Shown piece by piece: positions 16,937 to 25,806 of a stretch of 64,000 nucleotides of DNA. A model generated the notes under the pieces. That model had not been told where the DNA came from. It saw nothing but the letters and a program-made list of their open reading frames with translations, and did not search any database. Made by a program: the position numbers and the translations under genes. Source of the DNA: Nitratireductor luteus (GTDB taxonomy: Bacteria; Pseudomonadota; Alphaproteobacteria; Rhizobiales; Rhizobiaceae); assembly GCF_026162365.1 (NCBI RefSeq), contig NZ_JAOANW010000010.1:150775-214774 (forward strand), in the 5' to 3' direction. Every line of letters begins with the position of its first letter. Positions within the stretch are counted from its first letter, which is position 1.

Positions 16937-17028
16937 GGATGTGCGATTTCTGGAGGTTGTCCCTTTGTACGCCCCGGACAACTCAGGAATGCGGGGGAAC
17001 ATTGAGGCAGCTTTCGTGTTCAACAGCC

Positions 17029-17601
17029 ATGGTGGATTTGACTGGCCATCTCGCAAACCATATGGCTCTGCACATCCTGGCGATGAACTTGCTGGCGCCA
17101 GCCCTAGTATATGCGCGGCATCGGGCGCGGCGAAACGTTTTGCTGCCGTCGACCGGTATCGCGACATCGTCCGCCTTGCAGCTTGCGATCTTATGGGCCT
17201 GGCACGTTCCAGCGGCCTTCGCTACGGCCTCTACTCAACCGATCATGGCCGCTGCGATGCATCTTTCGCTGTTGCTGGCGGCGCTCCTGTTCTGGCGCGC
17301 GGTATTTCACGCCGCAAGCGTCTCGCCATGGCGTTCGATCGCCGCTCTTCTGGTGACCGGAAAGCTGTTCTGCCTGCTTGGCGTCCTTCTCGTCTTTTCG
17401 CCCCGGCCGCTTTACGAGCCAACGGGTTATCCGGCCACCATGTCCACGGCCATCCTGCTGGCTGATCAGCAAATGGCGGGCCTGCTCATGCTCATCATCT
17501 GCCCCCTTACCTATGTGCTCGCCAGCATCATAATCGCGCACCGCTGGATCGCCTCGGACGAGCAGAAGGGTGGATGGCTTTTCGAGCGGTTGCGGCCGTG
17601 A
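17029..17601 (+). CDS. ctaG: Cytochrome c oxidase assembly factor, caa3_CtaG family
   Basis: A 190-aa inner-membrane protein with about six hydrophobic segments. The pattern HMALHILAMNLLAPALV, ILWAWHVPAAF, and LADQQMAGLLMLIICPLTYVLA matches the CtaG proteins that go with caa3-type oxidases and help copper-centre assembly. It is not the CtaG/Cox11 family. ATG 17029 gives a usual N-terminus; an in-frame ATG at 16900 would add 43 polar residues encoded across a poly-C tract, which I rejected. It leads the oxidase operon and overlaps the next gene. Confidence 0.82.
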   Translation: MVDLTGHLANHMALHILAMNLLAPALVYARHRARRNVLLPSTGIATSSALQLAILWAWHVPAAFATASTQPIMAAAMHLSLLLAALLFWRAVFHAASVSPWRSIAALLVTGKLFCLLGVLLVFSPRPLYEPTGYPATMSTAILLADQQMAGLLMLIICPLTYVLASIIIAHRWIASDEQKGGWLFERLRP

Positions 17602-18704
17602 GATTGCATTATCCGCGTGATCTGAGCTGGCGAAGGGCGTTGCTCTGGCTTGTGGCCTACTTGGCGATAGGTGCAGTCGGAGCCACGCTCTTTGCCGCCT
17701 CGGGCATCTACAATGTCGCGGCCTCCGTACAGCATTTCCAGATAACGGAGCGCATCATCAAGTTCGTTCTCAACCGGTCGGTCGCAGTCCACAGTCCCGA
17801 CGAAGTGCCGACGGATATCGGCGACGACCGCCTGGCACAACTGGGTGCACGCCATTTCCGGCTTGGCTGTGCCCCATGCCATGGCATGCCCGGCGAGGAC
17901 GCCAGTCCGGTCATGCAGCAGATGTACCCCGCGCCTCCGAGGCTTGAGCACGCCGCGCTGAAATGGGAGGCGGCCGAACTCGCCTGGATCATCGACAATG
18001 GGCTGAAATTCACCGGCATGCCGGCCTGGGCCGGGCAGGGTAGAATGGACGAGGTCTGGGCGTTGGTCGCCTTCCTGCGCCGTCTGCCAAATGCAGATAA
18101 ACAGGAAATCTCCGAACTTGCCGGCGGCCCCGATGGGATTCCCATGCTCGCCGATCAATCGACGGTAGCGCAATCCTGTATCTCCTGCCATGGAAACCAG
18201 GAGCAGCCGCCGGTCTCGCCGGAAGTACCATCGCTTTCCGGTCAGCCTCGGGCCTATTTGCAGCGCGCATTGTTGGAATACCGCGCCGATCTGCGCCAGA
18301 GTGGCATGATGGAGCCGATCGCCGAGGCGCTTGACGATGCAGCGATCGAACGTCTCGCCAGCCGCTTCGCCGCTCAATCACTGCCTGTCGCGCAAAACCT
18401 GGAACTGACACGCGGAGAAGTCGATCGCGGCCGGACCATCGCCACGGTCGGACATCCGGGTGGCAACGTGCCGCCATGCCTTTCATGCCACGGCGCCGGA
18501 GCTTCGGAACTGTTCCCGCGGCTTCGAGGGCTCTCGCAAGAATATATCGTCGGCCAGTTGCACCTCTTCCAGTCAGGCTCCCGCAGCCAGACCGCGTATG
18601 GTGCGATCATGTCGACCGTAGCCCGCCGTCTGACAGCCGAAGACATGGAAGACGTCGCAGCCTTTTTCGCTGGTCAGCCTGAAGCGAGGACCGCCGGCCG
18701 ATGA
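17598..18704 (+). CDS. Membrane-anchored three-haem cytochrome c
   Basis: A 368-aa c-type cytochrome with an N-terminal membrane anchor (residues ~12-35) and three CXXCH haem sites: CAPCH (~92), CISCH (~194) and CLSCH (~294). The first domain stands alone; the last two form a cytochrome c4/c553-like pair. It is probably the electron donor to the caa3 oxidase, on the periplasmic side. I chose GTG 17598 because GTGA overlaps the ctaG stop; ATG 17574 is an alternative start with a weak GGGTGG before it. Its TGA overlaps the coxB start. Confidence 0.88.
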   Translation: MRLHYPRDLSWRRALLWLVAYLAIGAVGATLFAASGIYNVAASVQHFQITERIIKFVLNRSVAVHSPDEVPTDIGDDRLAQLGARHFRLGCAPCHGMPGEDASPVMQQMYPAPPRLEHAALKWEAAELAWIIDNGLKFTGMPAWAGQGRMDEVWALVAFLRRLPNADKQEISELAGGPDGIPMLADQSTVAQSCISCHGNQEQPPVSPEVPSLSGQPRAYLQRALLEYRADLRQSGMMEPIAEALDDAAIERLASRFAAQSLPVAQNLELTRGEVDRGRTIATVGHPGGNVPPCLSCHGAGASELFPRLRGLSQEYIVGQLHLFQSGSRSQTAYGAIMSTVARRLTAEDMEDVAAFFAGQPEARTAGR

Positions 18705-19693
18705 CGTGGCATGCGCGCATAGCATCCCTCGGCGGGATGCTCCCCATTCTTGCCGGATGCGGCGGCGTCCAGTCGGCACTGGAGACGACAGGACGCGAGG
18801 CGGCGGACATATATTTCCTGTTCATCGTAGCCACGGCGCTCAGCATAGCCATCACGCTGCTGGTTCTGGTCCTGCTCGTGGTCGTTCTGTGGGGGCCGTC
18901 GAAATGGCGCGACCGGCTTGGCTCCGACCGGGTCGTGATCGGCGGCGGCGTTGTGCTGCCGATCGTCCTGCTCAGCCTGCTGCTCGGCTACGGCCTATTC
19001 GTTCTGGACGCGGGCGCCTCGCGCACCGCGCACGCCAAAGATGACGGCATCACGATCGTCGGCAAGCGCTGGTGGTGGGAGGTCGCCTATGCCACGGCTG
19101 ACGGTGAACAGGTTGTCAGCGCCAACGAATTGCGCCTACCGGTGGGGCGGCCCGTGACCCTTCACCTTGAAAGCGACAACGTGATCCACAGCTTCTGGGC
19201 TCCCCAACTCGCCGGCAAACTGGACATGATACCAGGCCGCACCAACAGTCTGGTCGTCGAAGCGACGGAGCCGGGCGTCAGTCGCGGCCAATGCGCGGAA
19301 TATTGCGGTGGGGCGCACGCGCTCATGGCCTTCTTCATCATAGCCATGCCGCCCGATGAATATGATGCTTGGCTGCAGGAGGAAGCCGCGCCGGCACGCG
19401 CACCCGAGACCGGGATTGCGCAGCGTGGCCAAGCCCTTTTTCTCGAAAATGGCTGCGGTGCCTGCCACACGGTGCGCGGAACCCAAGCCGGCGGGACGAT
19501 CGGCCCCGACCTCACCCATGTCGGCTCACGCCGCTCGCTGGCGGCAGCGACCCTTCCCAATGATGCGGAGGCCTTTGCCCGCTGGATCAAGGACAATCAG
19601 CACATCAAGCCCGAGAACCTGATGCCTCCCTACGAAAACCTCGAGCCGGACGATCTTACCGCCATAGCGGCATATCTGGAGGGGCTGGATTGA
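18701..19693 (+). CDS. coxB: Cytochrome c oxidase subunit II fused to cytochrome c (caa3 type)
   Basis: A 330-aa lipoprotein-type precursor: lipobox LAGC near residue 20, two membrane helices (~40-65, ~80-105), the cupredoxin domain with VIHSFWAP and the CuA site CAEYCGGAHALMAF (from ~197), and a C-terminal cytochrome c domain with CGACH (~250) and a methionine ligand in NLMPPYENL (~307). The fusion defines caa3-type oxidases, which take electrons directly from cytochrome or quinol:cytochrome complexes. It starts in the stop of the upstream cytochrome (ATGA). Unusually, the next gene is a cation exchanger and not coxA. Confidence 0.95.
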   Translation: MTWHARIASLGGMLPILAGCGGVQSALETTGREAADIYFLFIVATALSIAITLLVLVLLVVVLWGPSKWRDRLGSDRVVIGGGVVLPIVLLSLLLGYGLFVLDAGASRTAHAKDDGITIVGKRWWWEVAYATADGEQVVSANELRLPVGRPVTLHLESDNVIHSFWAPQLAGKLDMIPGRTNSLVVEATEPGVSRGQCAEYCGGAHALMAFFIIAMPPDEYDAWLQEEAAPARAPETGIAQRGQALFLENGCGACHTVRGTQAGGTIGPDLTHVGSRRSLAAATLPNDAEAFARWIKDNQHIKPENLMPPYENLEPDDLTAIAAYLEGLD

Positions 19694-19695
19694 AC

Positions 19696-20769
19696 ATGCC
19701 TGACTTCAGCGCGCTCCCCCTACCCCTGAACCTCGTGCTTTTCACGGCGGGGGCCGTTGTCGTGTGGTTCGCCGGCAGCCGCCTCACCTATTATGCGGAC
19801 GCCATCAGCAACGCCACGGATATCGGCCAGGCCGCCATCGGCATCATGCTCCTGGCGGGCGTTACCTCGCTTCCCGAAATCGGCGTGACGGCCACCGCTG
19901 CTATTGCCGGCAATGCCGACCTCGCCGTCAACAACCTTTTCGGCAGTATCGCGCTGCAGGTGGCCGTGCTTGCCGTGGTCGACTTCCTGATCGGAAGAAA
20001 AGCGCTTACTGCAGCGGTGGCTGATCCCACCGTCATTCTCCAGGGCAGCCTCAACATCATCATGATTTCGGCGGCCGCCGCGGCAATGGTCATCGGCGAT
20101 GTCAGCGTCTTCGGTGTCGGCTTGTGGGCGTGGGGAGCGATCGCCGCCTATGTCTCCTGCATCCACATACTGTCACGGGGACGAGGGCGCCGGCCCTGGC
20201 TCGCCGCCGGCAACGAGCGCGTGGAACGGGAGCCGGTCGGGGAGAACCAGGACCACGGCTCGTCAGCCTCCGACCGCGAGTCCAAAACCCTGCGCAGCCT
20301 CGTTGTAAAGACTGCCGGGGTCGCGGCGATCATCCTCGTGGCGGGATATGTCGTCGCCAAGTCCGGCGAAGCGATCGCGGAACAGACCGGCCTCGGTTCA
20401 AGCTTTGTAGGTTTCGTGCTGGTCGCCATTGCCACTTCCCTGCCGGAGCTCAGCACCGCCCTGTCGGCCGCAAGGCGCGGCCTTTTCACAATGGCGATAT
20501 CCGACATCCTGGGCACCAACCTGATCAATATCGCGATGATCTTCCTGGTCGACCTGCTCGACACCGGTGAGCCGGTGATCGGTCGCATGGGCCCCTTCGC
20601 GATTTTCGGCGCGTTGCTGGCGGTGGTGCTGACGGCGCTGTTTCAGGCTGGCGTGGCTGAGCGGCGCGACAAGGCCATCCTGCGCATGGGCTACGACTCT
20701 CTGCTGGTGCTCATCGTATATGTCGGCGGCGTCGTCCTTCTCTATACCTTGCGGAGCACGGGAACATGA
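19696..20769 (+). CDS. CaCA-family cation (Ca2+/Na+) exchanger within the oxidase operon
   Basis: A 357-aa inner-membrane protein with about ten helices and two alpha-repeats, the mark of Ca2+/cation antiporters: GVTSLPEIGVTATA with NNLFGSIALQ, and ATSLPELSTALSAA with SDILGTNLINIA. A hydrophilic loop of ~50 residues lies between the halves (about 155-205). It starts 2 bases after coxB (TTG 19690 overlapping the stop is an alternative) and overlaps coxA by four bases, so it is cotranslated with the oxidase. The ion and the reason for this linkage are unknown; exchange driven by the proton gradient the oxidase builds is a reasonable guess. Confidence 0.9.
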   Translation: MPDFSALPLPLNLVLFTAGAVVVWFAGSRLTYYADAISNATDIGQAAIGIMLLAGVTSLPEIGVTATAAIAGNADLAVNNLFGSIALQVAVLAVVDFLIGRKALTAAVADPTVILQGSLNIIMISAAAAAMVIGDVSVFGVGLWAWGAIAAYVSCIHILSRGRGRRPWLAAGNERVEREPVGENQDHGSSASDRESKTLRSLVVKTAGVAAIILVAGYVVAKSGEAIAEQTGLGSSFVGFVLVAIATSLPELSTALSAARRGLFTMAISDILGTNLINIAMIFLVDLLDTGEPVIGRMGPFAIFGALLAVVLTALFQAGVAERRDKAILRMGYDSLLVLIVYVGGVVLLYTLRSTGT

Positions 20770-23303
20770 GCAACGCGAACCACAAGCTTCCCAATCCGGA
20801 ACCGCGCTCCGAACGCGAAGTCGACGAACTCCTGCGCATTTGGGCGACACCCAAAGGCTGGAGGATCATAACCGCCGTCAACAACACGGTGATCGGCCTC
20901 CTCTACATTGGTGCCGCTTTCCTCTTCTTCCTGATGGCCGGGGCGTTGGCGCTCTTGATGCGGACACAGCTGGCTGTGCCGGAGAACGATTTCCTCAGCC
21001 AGGACTTCTACAATCAGATCTTCACCGTGCATGGCACCACGATGATGTTCCTGTTCGCCGTGCCGGCGGTAGAAGCCCTGGGGGTGATGCTCCTGCCTCA
21101 GATGCTCGCCGCGCGCGACCTTCCCTTTCCGCGCCTCAGCGCCTTTGCAATCTGGGCCTATGTGGTCGGCGGCCTCGTCTTCTTCTCGACCGTTTTCTAC
21201 GACCTGGCGCCCAAGGGCGGCTGGTTCATGTACACGCCGCTGACGCTGAAGGAGTTCTCGCCCGGCGACAATGCCGATTTCTGGCTGCTTGGCATCGGCT
21301 TCATCGAAATCTCGGCCATCGCCGGCGCGGTCGAGATTGTCGTCGGCACGCTACGCACCCGCCCGCCGGGAATGTCGCTGACCAAGATGCCGATCTTCGC
21401 GTGGTCGATGCTGATCTTCGCGGCCATGATCATGTTCGCCTTCCCCGCGGTTATCCTGGGAACGATGCTGCTCGAGATTGAGCGTTCCTTCGGTTGGCCG
21501 TTCTTCACCGCAGCCAAGGGCGGTGATCCGCTGCTCTGGCAGCACCTGTTCTGGTTCTTCGGCCATCCGGAAGTCTACATCATCTTCCTCCCGGCGGCGG
21601 GCCTTGTTTCGATGATCGTTCCGACCATGGCCCGCCGGCCGCTGATCGGCTACCGGCTGATCGTGGTAGCGCTTATCGGCACAGGTTTCTTCTCGTTCGG
21701 CCTGTGGGTTCATCACATGTTCACCACGGGTATTCCCACGCTCAGTCTCGCCTTTTTCTCGGCGGCGAGCATGGCTGTCGCGATACCGTCCGGCATCCAG
21801 GTCTTTTCCTGGATCGCCACCATGGCGGCGAGCAAGGGCCGCTTCCGCATCAACACGCCATCGCTCTTCGTGATCGGCTTCCTCGTCATCTTCACGATCG
21901 GCGGAATGACCGGCATAATGGTGGCTCTGGTGCCGGTGGATTTCCAGGTGCACGACACATATTTCGTGGTCGCCCATTTCCACTATGTGCTGATCGGCGG
22001 AATGGTGTTTCCGCTTTTCGCCACCTTCTACTACTGGATGCCGATGGCGACGGGAAAGCTGTTGTCGGAAGCGCTCGGCCGCTGGGTGTTCTGGTTGATG
22101 TTCGCCGGCTTCAACATCGCCTTCTTCCCGATGCACGTAACGGGCCTGCGGGGCATGCCGCGCCGAGTGTGGACCTATCCCGGCGATCTTGGCTGGGATG
22201 CGCTTAACATGGTCTCGACCGTCGGCGCCTATATCTTCGCCGCCGGCGTGCTCGTCTTCCTGTTCGACCTTTCGCGCAGCCTCCTTTACGCCAAGGCCGC
22301 ACCGGACAATCCGTGGGGAGCCGGCACTCTCGAATGGCTGCCGAACGACCTTTACGCCATGCGCAGCATTCCCTTTGTCACCAGCCGCGAGCCGGTATGG
22401 GACCGGCCCAGCCTTCCCGAGGAAGTAAGGGCCGGGCATCACTTTCTGCCCAATGCGCCGACCGGAGGGCGCGAGACGATCGTCACCTCAGCCGTCGAAG
22501 CGGAACCGCAATACATCATCCAGATGCCCGGTCCCGGCTGGGCGCACCTGATCGCCGCAGTATTCACGGCGGCGTTCTTCCTGTTGCTGACGGTCAAGAT
22601 CGTCGTGCCGGCGATCATCTGCGGCATTGTCGCCATCACCGCCTGCCTGGTCTGGGCATGGGGCCTCGATCCCGGGCCGTCCAAGGGAGAAGTGGAAATC
22701 GGCGCCGGCATCCGGCTCCCCACCTATGCGAGCGGTCCCTCGTCCCATTCCTGGTGGGCGATGATCGTGCTGATCTTCGTCGCCTCCTCTCTCTATATCG
22801 CCTATGTCTTTTCGTACCTCTATCTATGGGTGGTCTCTCCGGACGTCTGGGCGCCGCTTGGCTCTCCGGCCCTGCCGCCGCCCGCCTGGCCGGCGGCGAG
22901 CCTTCTGCTGACGCTGGCCGGCACGGCGGCAATATGGCTTGCGGGCCGCCTGCTTCCCGCCCCCGGCACGCGCAATGCCGTATCCCCGGGCCTCAACGCG
23001 GCGGGGGCGCTATGCCTCGTCGCCGCCATTGCGCTGGAAATCCTCGGACACTGGGGCACCGGGTTGCGTCCGACCGAAAATGCCTATGGCGCGCTGGTCT
23101 ACATGCAGAGCGCGCTGAGCGGCCAGCTCGCCTTCGCCATTTTCATCATGAGCGGCTTCGCGGTCGCCCGGGCGGTGACGGGCAGGCTAGACCGCGTGCG
23201 CCGGGTCAGCTTCGACAACTGCGCCGTGCTCTACTATTACGCGGCGCTTCAACTTGTCGTCGGCCTGCTTTTGATTCACGGGTTCCCAAGGGTGGCGGGC
23301 TGA
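20766..23303 (+). CDS. coxA: Cytochrome c oxidase subunit I-III fusion
   Basis: An 845-aa polytopic protein. Residues ~1-560 are subunit I: HGTTMMFLF (haem a ligand), WFFGHPEVYI (CuB histidine and cross-linked tyrosine), WVHHMFTTG (CuB histidines) and HDTYFVVAHFHYVL (haem ligands). Residues ~600-845 form a subunit III-like bundle (HSWWAMIVLIFVASSLYIAY; PTENAYGAL). Subunit I+III fusions occur in caa3-type oxidases. It reduces oxygen to water and pumps protons across the inner membrane. The start lies in the exchanger stop (ATGA); the next gene starts one base after the stop. Confidence 0.95.
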   Translation: MSNANHKLPNPEPRSEREVDELLRIWATPKGWRIITAVNNTVIGLLYIGAAFLFFLMAGALALLMRTQLAVPENDFLSQDFYNQIFTVHGTTMMFLFAVPAVEALGVMLLPQMLAARDLPFPRLSAFAIWAYVVGGLVFFSTVFYDLAPKGGWFMYTPLTLKEFSPGDNADFWLLGIGFIEISAIAGAVEIVVGTLRTRPPGMSLTKMPIFAWSMLIFAAMIMFAFPAVILGTMLLEIERSFGWPFFTAAKGGDPLLWQHLFWFFGHPEVYIIFLPAAGLVSMIVPTMARRPLIGYRLIVVALIGTGFFSFGLWVHHMFTTGIPTLSLAFFSAASMAVAIPSGIQVFSWIATMAASKGRFRINTPSLFVIGFLVIFTIGGMTGIMVALVPVDFQVHDTYFVVAHFHYVLIGGMVFPLFATFYYWMPMATGKLLSEALGRWVFWLMFAGFNIAFFPMHVTGLRGMPRRVWTYPGDLGWDALNMVSTVGAYIFAAGVLVFLFDLSRSLLYAKAAPDNPWGAGTLEWLPNDLYAMRSIPFVTSREPVWDRPSLPEEVRAGHHFLPNAPTGGRETIVTSAVEAEPQYIIQMPGPGWAHLIAAVFTAAFFLLLTVKIVVPAIICGIVAITACLVWAWGLDPGPSKGEVEIGAGIRLPTYASGPSSHSWWAMIVLIFVASSLYIAYVFSYLYLWVVSPDVWAPLGSPALPPPAWPAASLLLTLAGTAAIWLAGRLLPAPGTRNAVSPGLNAAGALCLVAAIALEILGHWGTGLRPTENAYGALVYMQSALSGQLAFAIFIMSGFAVARAVTGRLDRVRRVSFDNCAVLYYYAALQLVVGLLLIHGFPRVAG

Positions 23304-23304
23304 C

Positions 23305-23676
23305 ATGAGCGAACGTGAGGACTTTTTTCCGCCAACGAGGAAGCCTTCGACAACCGGCACCCTGGTCTATCTCATGTTCGGTCTGCTGGTCTGGGCGGCG
23401 CACCTCACCATTGTCTATGGCGGCCATACGCTGCTTTGTGCGTTGGGTTTCCCGCCGGAAGCGGCAAGCTGGCTGGTGATTGCGGCGACAGCGGGCGCGA
23501 TGCTTGTCGTTGTGTGCTTCCTCACATGGCGGAAGCCGTGGGCTCGGATGACAAGCCTGCCGCCCGACCGGACAATAGACCTGATCGCCCGCCTGATCGC
23601 CATTCTGTCGCTCGTCGACATTTTGTGGGCAGGCGCGGCTATCGCCTTCGTAACCTCCTGCTCCCAAGGGAGGTAG
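23305..23676 (+). CDS. Small membrane protein closing the caa3 operon
   Basis: A 123-aa protein with three predicted helices (about 20-40, 50-70 and 95-115), starting one base after the coxA-C stop. The N-terminal ~15 residues are charged and cytoplasmic-looking. Its place suggests a subunit IV-like or assembly component, but I see no diagnostic motif. It is convergent with the SDR gene. Confidence 0.75.
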   Translation: MSEREDFFPPTRKPSTTGTLVYLMFGLLVWAAHLTIVYGGHTLLCALGFPPEAASWLVIAATAGAMLVVVCFLTWRKPWARMTSLPPDRTIDLIARLIAILSLVDILWAGAAIAFVTSCSQGR

Positions 23677-23798
23677 CGGTTCCAGCGCTGAAATCTATGG
23701 AATTTTGCCGCCAGGCAGAATCACCTGACGTCCGCACGCAATGCGGAAAACCAAAAGCTGGAGCGTCCTTTGTTGCGTCCGAATGGACGCACGGCGTG

Positions 23799-24671
23799 CT
23801 AAAGCATCGGACGGCCGCCGGTGACCTCGATCAGCGCTCCGGTCGTATAGCTCGCCTCGGACGATGCCAGGAGCACATATGTCGCCGCCAGTTCCGCAGG
23901 CTGACCTGGTCGTCCCATCGGCGTGTTCTTACCGAAGTTTTCTACCCTCTCCGCCGGGAGGGTGGAAGGAATGAGCGGGGTCCAGATCGGCCCGGGCGCG
24001 ACGGCGTTCACCCGCACACCATCGTTCGCGACCATGCCGGCAAGGCCGGCAGTGAAATTGGCAATGGCGCCCTTGGTTGTCGCGTAGGCAAGCAGCGAAG
24101 GCGACGGGTCGGTCGCGTTGATCGACGATGTATTGATGATCGAAGAGCCCGGCTTCATATGCCGCAGCGCCTCCTTGCACAGATAGAACATCGCATCGAC
24201 ATTCGTGCGGAACGTCAGATCCCACTCCTCCGTCGTGATGTCGTCGATGCTCGCGAAGCTCGCCTGATGCGCCGCATTGTTGATCAGTATGTCGAGGCGG
24301 CCGAACTCGTCCAATGTGCGCTTCACAAGCGACTTGCAGTGGCTTTCGTCACCGATGTCGCCCGGAGCCAGGATTGCCTTGCGCCCAGCATCTTCTACCC
24401 AGCGGGCGGTTTCCTCCGCATCGCTATCCTCGTTCAGATAGGAGATGACGACATCGGCTCCCTCCCGTGCGAAGGCAATCGCGACCGCCCGCCCTATCCC
24501 GGAATCCCCGCCCGTGATCAGCGCTACACAATCAAGCAGCCGGCCGTGCCCCTTGTAACTGTGCTCGCCGTGATCCGGCGTCGGATCCAGTTCAGCCGTC
24601 AGGCCTGGCATGTCCTGGCGCTGTTTCGGAAATGGCGGTTCGGGATATCCGGTTCGTAGATCATTTGCCAT
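23799..24671 (-). CDS. Short-chain dehydrogenase/reductase (YghA-like)
   Basis: A 290-aa SDR: NAD(P) motif TGGDSGIGRAVA, NNAAHQ, catalytic serine in INTSSINA, and YATTKGA (YxxxK). The ~45-residue N-terminal extension (PFPKQRQDMPGL ... DHGEHSYKGHGRL) is typical of the YghA/general stress-type SDRs whose substrates are poorly known. ATG 24671 follows GAGGT at good spacing; the frame is open upstream to 24884 but the extra residues are not SDR-like. It stands alone, divergent from the alpha/beta hydrolase. Confidence 0.9.
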   Translation of the reverse strand: MANDLRTGYPEPPFPKQRQDMPGLTAELDPTPDHGEHSYKGHGRLLDCVALITGGDSGIGRAVAIAFAREGADVVISYLNEDSDAEETARWVEDAGRKAILAPGDIGDESHCKSLVKRTLDEFGRLDILINNAAHQASFASIDDITTEEWDLTFRTNVDAMFYLCKEALRHMKPGSSIINTSSINATDPSPSLLAYATTKGAIANFTAGLAGMVANDGVRVNAVAPGPIWTPLIPSTLPAERVENFGKNTPMGRPGQPAELAATYVLLASSEASYTTGALIEVTGGRPML

Positions 24672-24943
24672 GGCAGACCTCAATATTGAACCGTCAAACC
24701 TGCCAGTACAGGTTTTGTTCCAGTGACGTGATCGGAAGCACATCGCTGAAAATTGGGTCCCCAAGGTTCGCCTGATTTGGACCTGTTCGGGGGCCATTCC
24801 AGAAATCAGGATGCCGCCTGAACTCAATGGCTGGAGACCAACAATTGCACCGGCGGCTGTTCCTTTCGCTGACGGCAGTGCCAATGCTGCCCACTTCTTT
24901 TCCGTCCTCAGTCACGGCACAAGCAGCTCAGGAGAAGAACGAT

Positions 24944-25762
24944 ATGACCACCCCCGCGGAAGCTGGATATGCCCCCGTCAACGGGCTTGAGCTGTACTAC
25001 GAGATCCACGGCGCGGGTAAGCCATTGATCCTTCTTCATGGCGGTATCGCGGCATTCGAGCTCTTCGAAACGAGCCTGCCGGTCTTCTCCAAGAGCCGGC
25101 AAGTGATCCTCGTCCACCTGCAAGGACATGGCCGGACAAGGGATATCGATCGGCCGCTTCGGTTCGAATTCATGGCCGATGACATCGCTGCGTTGGTGGC
25201 TCACCTCGGTATCGGGAAGGCCGATGTGATGGGCTATTCCCTCGGCGGCGGCGTGGCCATTCAACTGGCGATCCGGCATCCGCAAGCTGTTGACCGGCTG
25301 GTGGTCGTTTCCGAGGCTATCAAGCGCAGTGCCTATTATCCGGAAGTCGTTGCCGCCTTCGACCAGATGGAGGCGATGGCGCCACAGATCGGTGCGAACG
25401 TCGCGCAATCTCCTCTGGCCGAGCTCTATTCCGATGTGGACTGGGTACAGCTTTTCACCAAGATGGGAGACCTTCTCAAGCGCGACTTCGACTGGTCCGA
25501 GCAATTTGCCGGGATCTCGTCGCCGACCATGCTGGTTTTTGCCGACGCGGACGCCCAGACGCCCGAATACATCATGGAGGTCTGGCGCCTTCTCGGCGGT
25601 GGCCAGCGCAATGCCGGACTTGATGGTTCGTTGAGACCGCAGGCGCGGTTGGCGATCGTTCCCGGTACGACCCATTACAACCTGGTGGCAACACCGGTCG
25701 TCGCGGAACTCGTCGCTCCCTTCCTCGATGCCGAATTGCCGCAGCCGTCGAGCGCAAACTGA
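24944..25762 (+). CDS. Alpha/beta-hydrolase
   Basis: A 272-aa hydrolase: oxyanion-region HGGIAAFELF, nucleophile elbow MGYSLGGG (serine in GxSxG, ~residue 107), acid residue in FADADAQTPEYI, and histidine in GTTHYNL. The substrate is not evident; it may be a lactone or ester. ATG 24944 has AGGAGAAG ahead of it. A longer in-frame start at 24827 would add a hydrophobic leader (RRLFLSLTAVPM ... TAQAAQ) that looks like a signal peptide, so an exported form cannot be excluded. It leads a run of four plus-strand genes. Confidence 0.82.
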   Translation: MTTPAEAGYAPVNGLELYYEIHGAGKPLILLHGGIAAFELFETSLPVFSKSRQVILVHLQGHGRTRDIDRPLRFEFMADDIAALVAHLGIGKADVMGYSLGGGVAIQLAIRHPQAVDRLVVVSEAIKRSAYYPEVVAAFDQMEAMAPQIGANVAQSPLAELYSDVDWVQLFTKMGDLLKRDFDWSEQFAGISSPTMLVFADADAQTPEYIMEVWRLLGGGQRNAGLDGSLRPQARLAIVPGTTHYNLVATPVVAELVAPFLDAELPQPSSAN

Positions 25763-25806
25763 CAGCGCAATCCCCATCTCTTGCCAACCCTCCACGGGTG
25801 ACAACA

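Noticed and set aside
16900..17028. N-terminal extension of CtaG from ATG 16900
   Set aside because: Polar, non-membrane residues read across a nine-C run; no family support.
21351..22442. 363-aa minus-strand frame over coxA
   Set aside because: Low-complexity, charged translation opposite a certain gene.
23774..23791. Hairpin TGCGTCC-GAAT-GGACGCA between the oxidase operon and the SDR gene
   Set aside because: Position suits a shared terminator, but there is no T-run on either strand, so I did not list it.
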